From Christiangramia sp. OXR-203 (GTDB lineage: Bacteria > Bacteroidota > Bacteroidia > Flavobacteriales > Flavobacteriaceae), in contig NZ_CP139698.1 of NCBI RefSeq assembly GCF_034372165.1, positions 868,001 through 932,000 of the forward strand: a stretch of 64,000 bases of DNA, given 5' to 3'. The notes under the pieces are model-generated. The model made no database searches. It had not been told where the DNA came from and saw only the letters and a program-made list of their open reading frames with translations. Each line of letters opens with the position of its first letter. Position 1 is the stretch's first letter. Positions 1 through 8,372 of this stretch are shown piece after piece. Made by a program: the position numbers and the translations under genes.

Positions 1-1
1 G

Positions 2-334
2 CAGAAATTAATTGCCCTTGATGAAGACGCTATAGTTTCACTTGGTGGTGGAACGCCGTGTTATGGTGACAATATGGAGCTTATAAAAAATGCAGATTCG
101 GTACGATCTATTTATCTTAAGCTGAACATTCAAACTTTATTGCAGAGATTGAAACAAGGGAAAGAAGACAGGCCAATGATAAGTCATTTGGAAACCGAGG
201 AGCTACTGGAAGAGTTTATTAGAAAGCATTTGTTCGAAAGAGGCTTTTATTACAATCAAAGTGAACTAATTTTAGATTGTAATGGTAAAGATCTTTCTGA
301 AATCACACAAGAGTTAATGGAGACTTTAAGATAA
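2..334 (+). CDS. aroK: Shikimate kinase, 3' part (5' end outside window)
   Basis: ATP-dependent phosphorylation of shikimate in the chorismate pathway, cytoplasmic. The frame is open from the window edge, so the P-loop N-terminus is not visible. The 110 visible residues carry SLGGGTPC near the start, the conserved glycine triplet that contacts shikimate in this family, then an EDRP segment matching the lid arginine and an ERGFYY segment near the end. The C-terminal length fits a normal 170-175 residue enzyme. The stop overlaps the end of the convergent phosphoribosyltransferase gene by 9 bases. Only the missing N-terminus limits certainty. Confidence 0.9.
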   Translation, partial: QKLIALDEDAIVSLGGGTPCYGDNMELIKNADSVRSIYLKLNIQTLLQRLKQGKEDRPMISHLETEELLEEFIRKHLFERGFYYNQSELILDCNGKDLSEITQELMETLR

Positions 335-826
335 CTCTACACGTTCATGATCTTTTTCAAATATAACTTTTACCGTTTCGCTTAGAGAGGTCGAAAGAGA
401 GAGGCCTTTAAAATCAGCTTTCACCGGGTATCGTTTGTGATTCCGGTCCACAAGCACGGCAGTCTTGAAATTTTTAATTGGAACATCGAGAAAGTATCGT
501 ACTCCATAAATTAGGGTGGAGCCAGAATTCAATACATCGTCCACCAGGATCAAAGATTTATTTTGATATTCTTCAGGCCTTAAGGAAACACTTATAGGAT
601 CGAGCGGTGCTTTTTTGTTGATCACTACCTTACCCAAAGTAGTTTTTAAAGGTGAAATTTCATGAAGTTCCTTTTCAAGTTTCTGGGCTAGAATATATCC
701 ATTATTGGCGATTCCTGCGATAATGATCTCCTTCTCATCTACATTGCTTTCATAGATCTGGTAGGCTATTCTCCTGATTTTATGCTTGATCTCTTCCTGG
801 TTGAGAATTGAATGCTTGGCTTTCAT
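326..826 (-). CDS. Phosphoribosyltransferase domain protein (PyrR-like type I fold)
   Basis: 166 residues, a complete type I phosphoribosyltransferase. The PRPP-binding signature LVDDVLNSGSTL lies at about residues 94-105, preceded by hydrophobic strands (EIIIAGIANNGY around 33-44). Family members bind PRPP and transfer ribose phosphate to a base, or act as regulators as PyrR does; the base specificity cannot be read here. It starts at ATG and sits 3 bases downstream of the methyltransferase on the same strand, so it is probably the last gene of an operon with the S4 protein and the methyltransferase. Not clearly hpt or pyrR by sequence. Confidence 0.85.
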   Translation of the reverse strand: MKAKHSILNQEEIKHKIRRIAYQIYESNVDEKEIIIAGIANNGYILAQKLEKELHEISPLKTTLGKVVINKKAPLDPISVSLRPEEYQNKSLILVDDVLNSGSTLIYGVRYFLDVPIKNFKTAVLVDRNHKRYPVKADFKGLSLSTSLSETVKVIFEKDHERVELS

Positions 827-829
827 AGA

Positions 830-1405
830 TTACTTTTTTCGGAATTTAAAGAATAGTTCATTCCCTAAACGTGGTTTTATGGAATTGTATGCTTTTTCCA
901 GAATTTCAATATGATAATACGGACGAAAATAAGTTAAATATTCTTCACGACTGCCGCCATAAGGTGGACCGTCTTCCTTTAATTCAAAATCGAATAGTAA
1001 ACCTGCCAATATACCTCCAGGACTTAGAAGCTCACTGGTTTTATGTGCATACGCATTTCGTTTTGAAACTGGTAAGGCGCAGAAAAAGGTTTGTTCCAGA
1101 ATTAGATCGAAGGAATTTTCAATTTCAAAAAAATCCTGGTGCAGCATTTGTTGTCCAGGAAATTCAGGATTACGACGTGAAAATGAGTTTAAAGGAATTT
1201 CAGCAATATCACAGAGAAACACATTTTTGAAACCACTTTTGAAAAGATATTCAGCTTCATATGCATTGCCTGCGCCGGGAATCAGGATTTTTAGATCCCT
1301 GTCTTCAATACCGTCTGTAAATTCCATAATCGGCGGAGAAACAGCTCCAAGGTCCCATCCGGTTTGATTATTTATATATCTATCGTTCCAATAATCTTTA
1401 GTCAT
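830..1405 (-). CDS. TPMT-family SAM-dependent methyltransferase
   Basis: 191 residues. The N-terminus (KDYWNDRY...TGWDLGAVSPP) is the hallmark of the thiopurine S-methyltransferase-like family, followed by the SAM-binding loop LIPGAGNAYEAEYL at about residues 40-54 and an acidic strand end FLCDIA near 62-67. Family members methylate small thiol, halide or similar acceptors; the substrate here is unknown. Its ATG overlaps the 3' end of the upstream S4-domain gene by 8 bases, so the two are translationally coupled. Function as a methyltransferase is well supported, specificity is not. Confidence 0.85.
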   Translation of the reverse strand: MTKDYWNDRYINNQTGWDLGAVSPPIMEFTDGIEDRDLKILIPGAGNAYEAEYLFKSGFKNVFLCDIAEIPLNSFSRRNPEFPGQQMLHQDFFEIENSFDLILEQTFFCALPVSKRNAYAHKTSELLSPGGILAGLLFDFELKEDGPPYGGSREEYLTYFRPYYHIEILEKAYNSIKPRLGNELFFKFRKK

Positions 1406-1820
1406 CTGTTTTCTTCTCTATACCATCATCCTTTTTTTCGCCCAAGCCGTCATTTGTATTTTCAAACCAGTCATCAATATCACGACGGTCTTTCTTAGTA
1501 GGTCGGCCAGTACCTTTTTTTCGGTAATAGTCTTTGGAGTATTTTAAAAGATCCAGTTTCTCAAAGGCTTCTTTCGGGGTAATATCATGAACATAAATAT
1601 TCACAAGTTTCGCACCAACACGACTTTTGGGAAGATCGAGGATCTCCAGCTCATAATTGATCTGATTTTTACGAACTCTTAGTTTATCACCAGGAAATAC
1701 GTCTTTGCTAGGTTTCAGGATCTCATCGTTCAATCTTACCTTTCCTTGCTTGCAGGCAGTTGTTGCCAGACTTCGGGTTTTAAAATAGCGTACGCACCAT
1801 AAAAACTTATCAACTCTCAT
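1398..1820 (-). CDS. S4-domain RNA-binding protein (Hsp15-like)
   Basis: 140 residues when started at the ATG giving MRVDKFLWCVRYFKTRS, which is the usual beginning of Hsp15/RluA-type S4 domains; an in-frame start 12 codons upstream adds a non-conserved leader and is not preferred. The S4 RNA-binding fold covers residues 1-60 (RSLATTACKQGKVRLN, then a basic strand). The C-terminal tail is very charged (KKGTGRPTKKDRRD, then acidic runs). In E. coli Hsp15 recycles stalled 50S subunits carrying nascent chains; the same role is inferred. First gene of an operon with the TPMT-like and phosphoribosyltransferase genes. Confidence 0.85.
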   Translation of the reverse strand: MRVDKFLWCVRYFKTRSLATTACKQGKVRLNDEILKPSKDVFPGDKLRVRKNQINYELEILDLPKSRVGAKLVNIYVHDITPKEAFEKLDLLKYSKDYYRKKGTGRPTKKDRRDIDDWFENTNDGLGEKKDDGIEKKTDD

Positions 1821-1900
1821 ACTTATACCTTCAAATCGCCGTTCAATATTGAACAAAAATACAAGATTATTGTATCTTGCGGCTCCAAAATAAAATTCTG

Positions 1901-2848
1901 ATGAGAATAAACAAATTGATGCTGATTGGTCTTACGGCTTTTCTTGCATTTGCATGTAATAATGATGATGATGGTGGTCTCGCCCAGGTGGAAGTTCGTG
2001 ACCGTACAGAGGTTGCGGTCGAGGATGACCAGGCACTTTTAGACTACCTTTCGACGCACTTCTATAACTACGAAGATTTCGAAAATCCTTCCGAAGATTT
2101 CAACTATCAGATCGTATTCGATACGATCGCTGGGGAAAATGCAGACAAGCAGCCGATTATCAATTCAGATAAATTAATAACAAAAACTGTAAATCATGAA
2201 GGTGTAGACCAGAATCTATATGTACTAAAAGTACGTGAAGGCGCTGGAGCGAAACCTACCTTTGCAGATTCTACCTTTGTTACCTATGAAGGAGAACTTC
2301 TTACAGGAACTGTTTTTGACTCTAACTTAAGAAACCCTGTTTGGTTTAATCTTTCACCATATTTTGGGATCGTTGATAACCGTGTAACACCTCTTGGCGG
2401 AGTTATTAAAGGATTTCAGGCTGGATTAACTGAGTTTGGTGCAGCTACTGGCTTTACAGTCAATGCAGATAATACTGTAGAATGGAATAATGACTACGGG
2501 ATTGGTGCCATTTTTATGCCTTCCGGGCTGGCTTATTACTTTAATTCACCGGAAACCATACCAGTATACTCACCGCTAGTTTTTCAAATTAGTAGTTATG
2601 TGGTGAACCAGGCAGATCATGATAATGATGGTATTCCTTCATTTATGGAAGACCTGGATGGAGATAATGATGTGACTTCAGATGATACAGATGAGGACGG
2701 ACTTCCAAACTTATCAGATCCGGATGATGATGGTGATGGTACTCCTACAAGGGATGAAATCGAAATTACTGAGGATGGAACTTTGATCTTAACCGACTCA
2801 GATAACGACGGAACTCCAGATTACCTGGATCCAGACGTGTTTCAATAG
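1901..2848 (+). CDS. FKBP-type peptidyl-prolyl isomerase lipoprotein with DxDxDG C-terminal repeats
   Basis: 315 residues from the ATG at 1901; the longer frame from 1877 adds eight residues ahead of the signal peptide. MRINKLMLIGLTAFLAFAC is a lipoprotein signal with Cys19 as the lipidated residue, followed by acidic residues. Residues about 95-220 match FKBP isomerases (TFVTYEGELLTGTVFDS, then GGVIKGFQAGL). The last 75 residues are calcium-loop-like aspartate repeats (DNDGIPSFMEDLDGDND, DEDGLPNLSDPDDDGDG, DSDNDGTPDYLDPD) as in thrombospondin type 3 repeats. Probably an outer-membrane-anchored periplasmic or surface foldase. Relation to GldI of gliding is possible but not shown. Confidence 0.85.
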   Translation: MRINKLMLIGLTAFLAFACNNDDDGGLAQVEVRDRTEVAVEDDQALLDYLSTHFYNYEDFENPSEDFNYQIVFDTIAGENADKQPIINSDKLITKTVNHEGVDQNLYVLKVREGAGAKPTFADSTFVTYEGELLTGTVFDSNLRNPVWFNLSPYFGIVDNRVTPLGGVIKGFQAGLTEFGAATGFTVNADNTVEWNNDYGIGAIFMPSGLAYYFNSPETIPVYSPLVFQISSYVVNQADHDNDGIPSFMEDLDGDNDVTSDDTDEDGLPNLSDPDDDGDGTPTRDEIEITEDGTLILTDSDNDGTPDYLDPDVFQ

Positions 2849-2875
2849 TAGAATAGCTATTACAAATTAAAATGG

Positions 2876-2901
2876 AAAACCTGGCGATCGCTGGGTTTTT
2901 T
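2876..2901. terminator. Bidirectional intrinsic terminator between convergent genes
   Basis: AAAACC pairs with GGTTTT across a self-complementary GCGATCGC core, with an A run on one side and a T run on the other. It lies between the convergent FKBP gene and the zinc-protease-like lipoprotein gene and can serve both. Confidence 0.75.
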
Positions 2902-3676
2902 ATTTTCCGCCCGCAGATTGCAGATCCAGAATGCAGGCATCATCAAGCTGAGGAAGATTATTATTATCGATAGTATTGATGACACCGCTACCAAATTCGA
3001 TACTGGCTTTCATTAGGCATTTATCGGTAATACAGTGTGCGGTGTTATTCGGGTCCTCGTGATCTGTAACTGGCTCGACGCCCAGGTTGACAAGGCCAAA
3101 TAAGTGTCCGAATTCATGATTCAACGTAGCGGCCTCAATAATTGCTTTACTGGGTGCATTGAACTTGCTTGCAAAGTTTTTGATGGTTTCCCCGTAGAGG
3201 ATAATCGAAGTATTTCTAAATGCTGTTCCCAGGGTGATCTTAGTTTCGGAATCGTTGATCTTCTTGCCAGCTGCAAAATAGATCCAGACACCAATTTCAT
3301 CGCCTACCGTATAAACCGTGCGCGTATTGGTTTCTACCGTTCTTAAATCATCTTCATCGAATGGAGTGAGTCCGGAACTTGCAACAGAGCGTAAATTAAT
3401 GGTAATTCCATCGGGTTTATAGACTCTGCTTTCCAGGAAATTTCTAAAGGCATCGATTGCATCAGTCTCTGGTCTGAAACCTTCAGCATAGACGATCTCA
3501 ATATTCATTGAAGTAAATTCAGTATCACTTAATAGATCTGAAGCAGATGAACCAGTAACCTTTAAGTTAGCCGCTCTATTATTTCCTTCTTCGGAATCAT
3601 TATCAGAATCCTTACTACACGATACTGCCAGGCTACTCAAAAACAGGATCAAAAAAGCTTTGTAAATTTTATCCAT
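2900..3676 (-). CDS. Lipoprotein with HEFGH zinc-metalloprotease motif
   Basis: 258 residues. A lipobox AVSC puts the lipidated cysteine at residue 20, followed by an acidic linker. Residues 187-191 read HEFGH and continue LFGLVN, i.e. HExxHxxGxxN: the first two zinc ligands and the catalytic Glu of metzincin-type proteases are present, but the usual third His/Asp is Asn. A methionine in CLMKAS about 30 residues on could be the Met-turn. The mid-region (TVGDEIGVWIYFAAGKK) is strand-rich. Probably an envelope-anchored protease or a degenerate one; no exact family recognised. A TATTTTTG promoter element lies 19 bases upstream. Confidence 0.7.
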   Translation of the reverse strand: MDKIYKAFLILFLSSLAVSCSKDSDNDSEEGNNRAANLKVTGSSASDLLSDTEFTSMNIEIVYAEGFRPETDAIDAFRNFLESRVYKPDGITINLRSVASSGLTPFDEDDLRTVETNTRTVYTVGDEIGVWIYFAAGKKINDSETKITLGTAFRNTSIILYGETIKNFASKFNAPSKAIIEAATLNHEFGHLFGLVNLGVEPVTDHEDPNNTAHCITDKCLMKASIEFGSGVINTIDNNNLPQLDDACILDLQSAGGK

Positions 3677-3694
3677 TCTGTATTAGATCTTGCG

Positions 3695-3702
3695 CAAAAA
3701 TA
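3695..3702 (-). promoter_or_regulatory. -7 promoter element TATTTTTG for the lipoprotein gene
   Basis: Exact match to the Bacteroidota TAnnTTTG element on the minus strand, followed by CGCAAG, 18 bases before the ATG of the zinc-protease-like lipoprotein. Confidence 0.55.
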
Positions 3703-3716
3703 TGAAAAATAACGAG

Positions 3717-4418
3717 TTAGACTTTCTTAAGAATCGCCAGGTAATCATAATGCTCTCCTTCAAGAACGATCTCACAGGAAAAATTGTTGTTGTGTGCTGC
3801 CTTCTGAAGAATTTCTTTATCTACATATAACCAGTCAAAAGGATCTGAAGTTTCTCCTTTATAACTTAATTCATAAGTGAGTTCTCCGTAATATTCTTCT
3901 GAATCGATAAACTCATCATCGAAAAGATAAATAAGATCTGAAGAATCAAGAATCAGCTGCCCGTCATCATTCAGCAGCTTATGACAGTGCTGAAGGAAAT
4001 CATCGATATTATCAAGTTTTCCAATGATCCCGGTTCCATTCATTAACATAAGAATGCTATCAAATCTTTCCGAAGAGATATTATAGAAATCCTGAACAAC
4101 CGCGTGGTTGAGTCCGCGTTCTTTTGCGATCTCTATAGCTCCGGAAGAAGTATCGATAGCCTTAACCTCCAGTTTGAGCTCATTTTGAAGATAAAGGGCA
4201 TGACTGCCGGCCCCGCAGCCAACATCAAGAATACTGCCTTTACAAAGTTTTAGTGCTTCCTGTTCTGGCTTTGGCATTTCTTCAAAATTCCGAAACAGAT
4301 AAGCGACGGGTATTTCATCATTATCAAAGTCTGGTGAATGCACCGTGATGGGAGTTTCATCTTTTTCTTTGTAGTAGCCTGCAATGGCTTTGCCGAATAT
4401 ATCCTTATTTTTGTCCAA
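3717..4418 (-). CDS. Class I SAM-dependent methyltransferase, TTG start
   Basis: 233 residues. The SAM loop SILDVGCGAGSHALYLQ is at about residues 63-79, with the acidic ribose-binding strand VKAIDTSSGA following and LMLMNGTGIIG near 124-134. The substrate is unknown. The conserved N-terminus (DIFGKAIAGYY) has no ATG; the frame upstream reaches a stop within five codons, so initiation must be at TTG 4418 or close to it. This start codon touches the ATG of the divergent YkgJ-family gene with no intergenic space, so each promoter must lie inside the other gene. Confidence 0.8.
   Translation of the reverse strand: MDKNKDIFGKAIAGYYKEKDETPITVHSPDFDNDEIPVAYLFRNFEEMPKPEQEALKLCKGSILDVGCGAGSHALYLQNELKLEVKAIDTSSGAIEIAKERGLNHAVVQDFYNISSERFDSILMLMNGTGIIGKLDNIDDFLQHCHKLLNDDGQLILDSSDLIYLFDDEFIDSEEYYGELTYELSYKGETSDPFDWLYVDKEILQKAAHNNNFSCEIVLEGEHYDYLAILKKV
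4406..4413 (+). promoter_or_regulatory. -7 promoter element TATTTTTG, 4 nt before the YkgJ start
   Basis: Exact TAnnTTTG match located inside the 5' end of the divergent methyltransferase gene. It ends four bases before the ATG, so transcription would begin at or within the start codon. No good TTG -33 element is seen at 17-23 bases. Confidence 0.5.
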
Positions 4419-4912
4419 TGGATGAAGAGCTTAAAAGTTTACCTAATCGCGCCAAAGATAAGAAGAAGGAAAATAGAAAATTCTTTTCGCGACTAAAGAA
4501 GCGTCCTCCTAAGGATCTCGACAAGCTCATGGTAGAATTGCACGAGGAAGAATTCTCCAGAACCGACTGTTTGCAATGCGCTAATTGCTGTAAGACTACG
4601 GGACCTTTATTTACACAAAAAGACATTGGAAGAATCAGTAAACATTTTCGAATGAAGCCCGGAGATTTTATCGATACTTACCTAAGGCTGGATGAGGAGA
4701 ACGATTATGTGTTGCAGCAGGTGCCATGTCCTTTTTTAGGCGAGGATAATTACTGCGGTATTTATGATCAGCGACCGAAAGCCTGCCGGGAATATCCTCA
4801 TACAGACCGCAAGGATTTTCATAAAATATCCTCTCTCACTATAAAAAATACTAGCATTTGTCCGGCGGCTTTCAATATAGTCGAGGAAATGAAAAAAAGA
4901 TTAAAATCGTAA
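4418..4912 (+). CDS. YkgJ-family cysteine cluster protein
   Basis: 164 residues. CLQCANCCKTTGPLF at about residues 52-66, then PCPFLGEDNYCGIYDQRP and CREYP, give the CxxCxxCC...C...C pattern of the YkgJ/UPF0153 family, which probably binds a zinc or iron-sulfur cluster. The biochemical role is unknown. The N-terminal 45 residues are highly basic and charged (RAKDKKKENRKFFSRLKKRPP), as is usual in flavobacterial homologues, which supports this ATG. It may be leaderless, since a TATTTTTG element ends four bases upstream. The secreted thioredoxin gene follows after 43 bases. Confidence 0.85.
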   Translation: MDEELKSLPNRAKDKKKENRKFFSRLKKRPPKDLDKLMVELHEEEFSRTDCLQCANCCKTTGPLFTQKDIGRISKHFRMKPGDFIDTYLRLDEENDYVLQQVPCPFLGEDNYCGIYDQRPKACREYPHTDRKDFHKISSLTIKNTSICPAAFNIVEEMKKRLKS

Positions 4913-4933
4913 CACTTAGGTCTAAAAAAATTA

Positions 4934-4941
4934 TATTTTTG
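4934..4941 (+). promoter_or_regulatory. -7 promoter element TATTTTTG before the thioredoxin gene
   Basis: Exact TAnnTTTG match in the 43-base gap between the YkgJ-family gene and the secreted thioredoxin; the ATG is 14 bases downstream. Confidence 0.5.
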
Positions 4942-4955
4942 GGAAAACCTTAAGG

Positions 4956-5798
4956 ATGAAAAGTCTTATTCTTCTCCTGCTTTTATGTGGGTCTAATCTC
5001 TTTGCAAATAACTGGTATACAGATCTCGAAGCAGCGCAAAATGCAGCTATCGCCAGTAACAAATTAATATTGGTAGACTTCTGGGCTACCTGGTGCGGTC
5101 CATGTAAAGCTATGGATCGTGATGTTTGGAGTGATCAGGAGATCCAGGAAGTGATGCAAAACTATATCCCTTTAAGAGTTGATTTCGACACTCAGCGACA
5201 ATTGAACATGGAGTATGGGGTAAAAGGAATTCCGTATGTGGTGATCATGGATGCCAATGGAAAGGTAATCCATAACAATCTTGGCTATACCAATAAACTG
5301 GAGACCATGAGAGTTCTGGAAAAGTTCAAATTAAATACTTCGTTTTTGCAGGTAGAGTTGGCTTATTACAAAAGAAAACCAAGTTATTCTACGGCTCTTA
5401 GACTAGCACAGAAATACCTGGATTATAGTTTATATCTGGATAAGGATCTTCGACGACCGATTCTAAATATAACCGAAGAATATCTTAATGAAGCTCAGGA
5501 TCTGCTGGACGAAAAACAGTCTAATTATAAGATGATTAGTCAGAAACTGGATTTACTTGTGACCAATGTTGATCTCTATCAGGGTAATTACAGAAAGGTT
5601 GAAAGGTTTTTAAAGAAGAAAATTGACGAAGAAGAATTGCGTAAATATAACTGGGGGTTATATACTTTTCTAAATTACTGCATGGCCGTAGAAAATGGAG
5701 AAGAGGCACAAATTAGTAAGTGGACCGAAGAATTGGAAAAACTAAACAATTCAGATATTTATAAAACCAGGGCTAAAAATCTGCAGGAAACGAGCTGA
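4956..5798 (+). CDS. Secreted thioredoxin-domain protein
   Basis: 280 residues. Residues 1-17 form a signal peptide ending LFAN. The thioredoxin fold spans about 20-125 with the redox motif WCGPC at 46-50 and the cis-proline loop VKGIPYVVIMD near 88-98. The remaining 150 residues are helical and look TPR-like (SYSTALRLAQKYLDYSLYL, YLNEAQDLLDEKQSN). Likely a periplasmic thiol-disulfide reductase in protein folding or cytochrome maturation; exact partner unknown. It ends 4 bases before the convergent NamZ gene with no obvious terminator between them. Confidence 0.85.
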   Translation: MKSLILLLLLCGSNLFANNWYTDLEAAQNAAIASNKLILVDFWATWCGPCKAMDRDVWSDQEIQEVMQNYIPLRVDFDTQRQLNMEYGVKGIPYVVIMDANGKVIHNNLGYTNKLETMRVLEKFKLNTSFLQVELAYYKRKPSYSTALRLAQKYLDYSLYLDKDLRRPILNITEEYLNEAQDLLDEKQSNYKMISQKLDLLVTNVDLYQGNYRKVERFLKKKIDEEELRKYNWGLYTFLNYCMAVENGEEAQISKWTEELEKLNNSDIYKTRAKNLQETS

Positions 5799-5802
5799 TC
5801 AT

Positions 5803-7044
5803 CTAGGGATATATCAAATATTTTACGCGTGTCTTTTGAAATGCTTCCAGTCCTGGCTTCCAGAATGACCGAATTTCTTCAGCAGAGAGACCTTTTGTAA
5901 TTTGATCTTTCAGTAAAGATGTTCCTGAAAGTTTTACAAAGAAATCATTAAAAAATTGTTCCTGATCTTCAGTGTTTTTATACGCTTCTATCAACCATTC
6001 CAGGTTGATGGAATTCAATGTCTCCGCAGTGCTTAAATTGCGCCCGTAACATTCCTTGTTGTCATGCTTTGGATATTTTGCACCCTCCATAGACTTGGGA
6101 GTATACGCGTAATCAAAATATTCCTGGTCCAGAAAAGGTGAGCCAAAAACCTGGAATTGAAGCTTAGTACCGCGACCGGCATTCACATTCGTTCCTTCAA
6201 AAAAGCAAAGACTTGGGTAAAGATTGATCGATTTAGCATTGGGGAGATTTGGAGATGGCTTTACAGGTAGATTGTAGCTCATCTTACGCTGGTAGGTTTG
6301 CATAGCAATTGTTTCCAGTTCACACTGAATTCCGTTCTCAAGCCATTTTTCTCCGTTGATCATTTTTGCATACTCAGCAATGGTCATTCCATGGACTACC
6401 GGTACTGGATGCATTCCCACAAAGCTCTGATGTTGTTTTTCGAGAATTGGACCATCGATATAATGTCCATTAGGATTTGGTCGGTCAAGAATTAGAACCG
6501 GAATTCCCTGTTCTGCACAGGCCTCCATGACATAATGCATGGTCGAGATATACGTATAAAATCTGGCTCCAACATCCTGGATATCGAAGATCATTAATTC
6601 TATATCTTTCAGGTCTTCAGCAGTTGGTTTTTTATGGCTTCCGTAGAGAGAAATAACCGGAAGGCCACTAATTGGGTCCTTACCGCTTTTAACGGTTTCG
6701 CCAGCATCTGCAGTTCCGCGAAAACCATGTTCGGGAGCGAAAACCTTTGTTATCTGAACTTGCCTGCTTAATAAAGTGTCTACAAGATGAGTGTATTCTC
6801 CGTTCTTTGTTTTTACTACGGAAGTTTGATTTCCTACAATCCCGATAGTCCTGTTTGCTATCTTCGGAAGTATAAGATCCATTCTGTTTGCGGCTGGTAA
6901 TACTTCAGAAGGAACCGAATCTGAAAGTTTTTCTTGTGAGACAACTTTAGAATTTTCCGAAGAGCTTTCGCTATGAGCGTTTCCACAGGAAAGAATTCCC
7001 AAAACAAAGAATAATAATGTACTTTTGACCAACCTCTTAATCAT
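5803..7044 (-). CDS. namZ: NamZ-type exo-beta-N-acetylmuramidase (DUF1343), lipoprotein
   Basis: 413 residues from the ATG at 7044, which opens a signal MIKRLVKSTLLFFVLGILSC with the lipid cysteine at residue 20; the frame extends upstream but only through the divergent gene. The DUF1343 core is clear: GIVGNQTS, FAPEHGFRG, GLPVISLYG, IFDIQDVGARFYTY, LDRPNPNG and EGTNVNAGRG. This family is now known to remove terminal N-acetylmuramic acid from peptidoglycan fragments, so a role in cell-wall recycling is likely. It is divergent from the LolE-like permease with only 6 bases between start codons. Confidence 0.85.
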   Translation of the reverse strand: MIKRLVKSTLLFFVLGILSCGNAHSESSSENSKVVSQEKLSDSVPSEVLPAANRMDLILPKIANRTIGIVGNQTSVVKTKNGEYTHLVDTLLSRQVQITKVFAPEHGFRGTADAGETVKSGKDPISGLPVISLYGSHKKPTAEDLKDIELMIFDIQDVGARFYTYISTMHYVMEACAEQGIPVLILDRPNPNGHYIDGPILEKQHQSFVGMHPVPVVHGMTIAEYAKMINGEKWLENGIQCELETIAMQTYQRKMSYNLPVKPSPNLPNAKSINLYPSLCFFEGTNVNAGRGTKLQFQVFGSPFLDQEYFDYAYTPKSMEGAKYPKHDNKECYGRNLSTAETLNSINLEWLIEAYKNTEDQEQFFNDFFVKLSGTSLLKDQITKGLSAEEIRSFWKPGLEAFQKTRVKYLIYP

Positions 7045-7050
7045 AGCAAT

Positions 7051-8283
7051 TTGAATTTCGAGTACTTTATAGTAAAGCGCCTTATTAGCGCGAAAAAATA
7101 TAAAAGTAGCATATCTGCTCCTATAATAAAAATAGCGATTACCGCAATTGCTATAGGGGTTGTGATGATGCTCGTGTCTTTTGCGACCGGTCTTGGACTG
7201 CAGGAAAAAATAAGGGATAAGATCGCTGCTTTTAACGGTCATATTAGCATCTCCAGCTATGATAACAATAGCTCCAAAGTTTCATTAACACCCGTATCTA
7301 TAGATCAGGACTTTTATCCTGAGTTCACCAGTGTGGAAGGGATCGATCACGTGCAGGCAGTTGCAAGTACTTTTGGCGTTATACGAACAGAAGAAGATTT
7401 TGAAGGGATCGTAGCCAAAGGTGTAGGAGCCGATTACAAATGGGATTATTTCGAGGAATTTCTTACGCAGGGTAGATTACCCAATTATTCTGAAAACCTT
7501 AATAACGAAATTCTCATCTCTGAATATCTTGCGAACAGGCTTAAGCTGAAGAATGGAGACCGCGTAGCTACGTATTTTATGCGTGATGATAGTGATCTTC
7601 CTCTACAGCGTAGTTTTGAAATTGTAGGTGTTTACGAATCCGGTTTTCAGGAATTTGATGAGCTTTATATGCTTACAGATATCAGGCATATCCAGAGAAT
7701 AAACCGTTGGGAAGAGGATGAGATCGGTATTTTTGAAGTTTTCGTAGAAGATTTTGATGAACTTGATTCCAAGGGCAACGAAGTTTATGAGAATACAGGA
7801 TCTTTCCTGGATACTCAAACTATAAGTCAGAAATACTATTCCATTTTTGAGTGGTTGTCCCTGTTTGATTTTAATATGGCTCTTATTCTGGGAATTATGA
7901 TCCTTGTTTCAGGAATCAATATGATCACCGCATTATTAGTTTTGATACTGGAAAGAACCCAAATGATCGGGATGTTGAAAGGACTTGGAGCAGCGGACTG
8001 GAGTATTCGAAAGATCTTTCTATATAACGCTGCTTATCTGATTGTGCTGGGACTTTTCTGGGGAAATTTAATTGGAATTGGTCTGCTGGCGCTTCAGAAG
8101 TATTTTAAACTGATTCCGCTGGATCCCCGAACTTATTATGTAACCGAAGTTCCAATTTATCTAAGCTGGGATTATATTCTACTCGTAAATGCCGGAACTT
8201 TGATTCTCTGCATGCTTATGCTGCTAATTCCATCAGTGATCATCTCTAAGATCTCTCCGGTTAAGGCGATCAAATTCGATTAA
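7051..8283 (+). CDS. LolE/FtsX-like ABC transporter permease, TTG start
   Basis: 410 residues with the FtsX/MacB layout: one membrane helix at about 28-50 (IIKIAITAIAIGVVMMLVSF), a large periplasmic domain, then three helices at roughly 275-300, 325-350 and 375-400. The first residues MNFEYFIVKRL are typical for the flavobacterial family, which places initiation at TTG 7051. Homologues either move lipoproteins to the outer membrane or export other envelope substrates; no ATPase gene is next to it, so the partner is encoded elsewhere. The start is 6 bases from the divergent namZ start. Confidence 0.8.
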   Translation: MNFEYFIVKRLISAKKYKSSISAPIIKIAITAIAIGVVMMLVSFATGLGLQEKIRDKIAAFNGHISISSYDNNSSKVSLTPVSIDQDFYPEFTSVEGIDHVQAVASTFGVIRTEEDFEGIVAKGVGADYKWDYFEEFLTQGRLPNYSENLNNEILISEYLANRLKLKNGDRVATYFMRDDSDLPLQRSFEIVGVYESGFQEFDELYMLTDIRHIQRINRWEEDEIGIFEVFVEDFDELDSKGNEVYENTGSFLDTQTISQKYYSIFEWLSLFDFNMALILGIMILVSGINMITALLVLILERTQMIGMLKGLGAADWSIRKIFLYNAAYLIVLGLFWGNLIGIGLLALQKYFKLIPLDPRTYYVTEVPIYLSWDYILLVNAGTLILCMLMLLIPSVIISKISPVKAIKFD

Positions 8284-8340
8284 TAATTGCAGCTCTCATA
8301 GTTGACGTTGTAAAGCTTGGTTTAAGGCCAAAGGTTTTTT

Positions 8341-8348
8341 TACATTTG
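8341..8348 (+). promoter_or_regulatory. Promoter: TTG (8317-8319), N21, TACATTTG
   Basis: A -33 TTG and an exact TAnnTTTG are separated by 21 bases, upstream of the cysteine synthase-like gene. The element continues as GCAGACG, an extension shared with other strong promoters in the window. The leader to ATG 8373 is about 20 bases. Confidence 0.7.
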
Positions 8349-8372
8349 CAGACGTTAAAGAAAAATGAAAGC

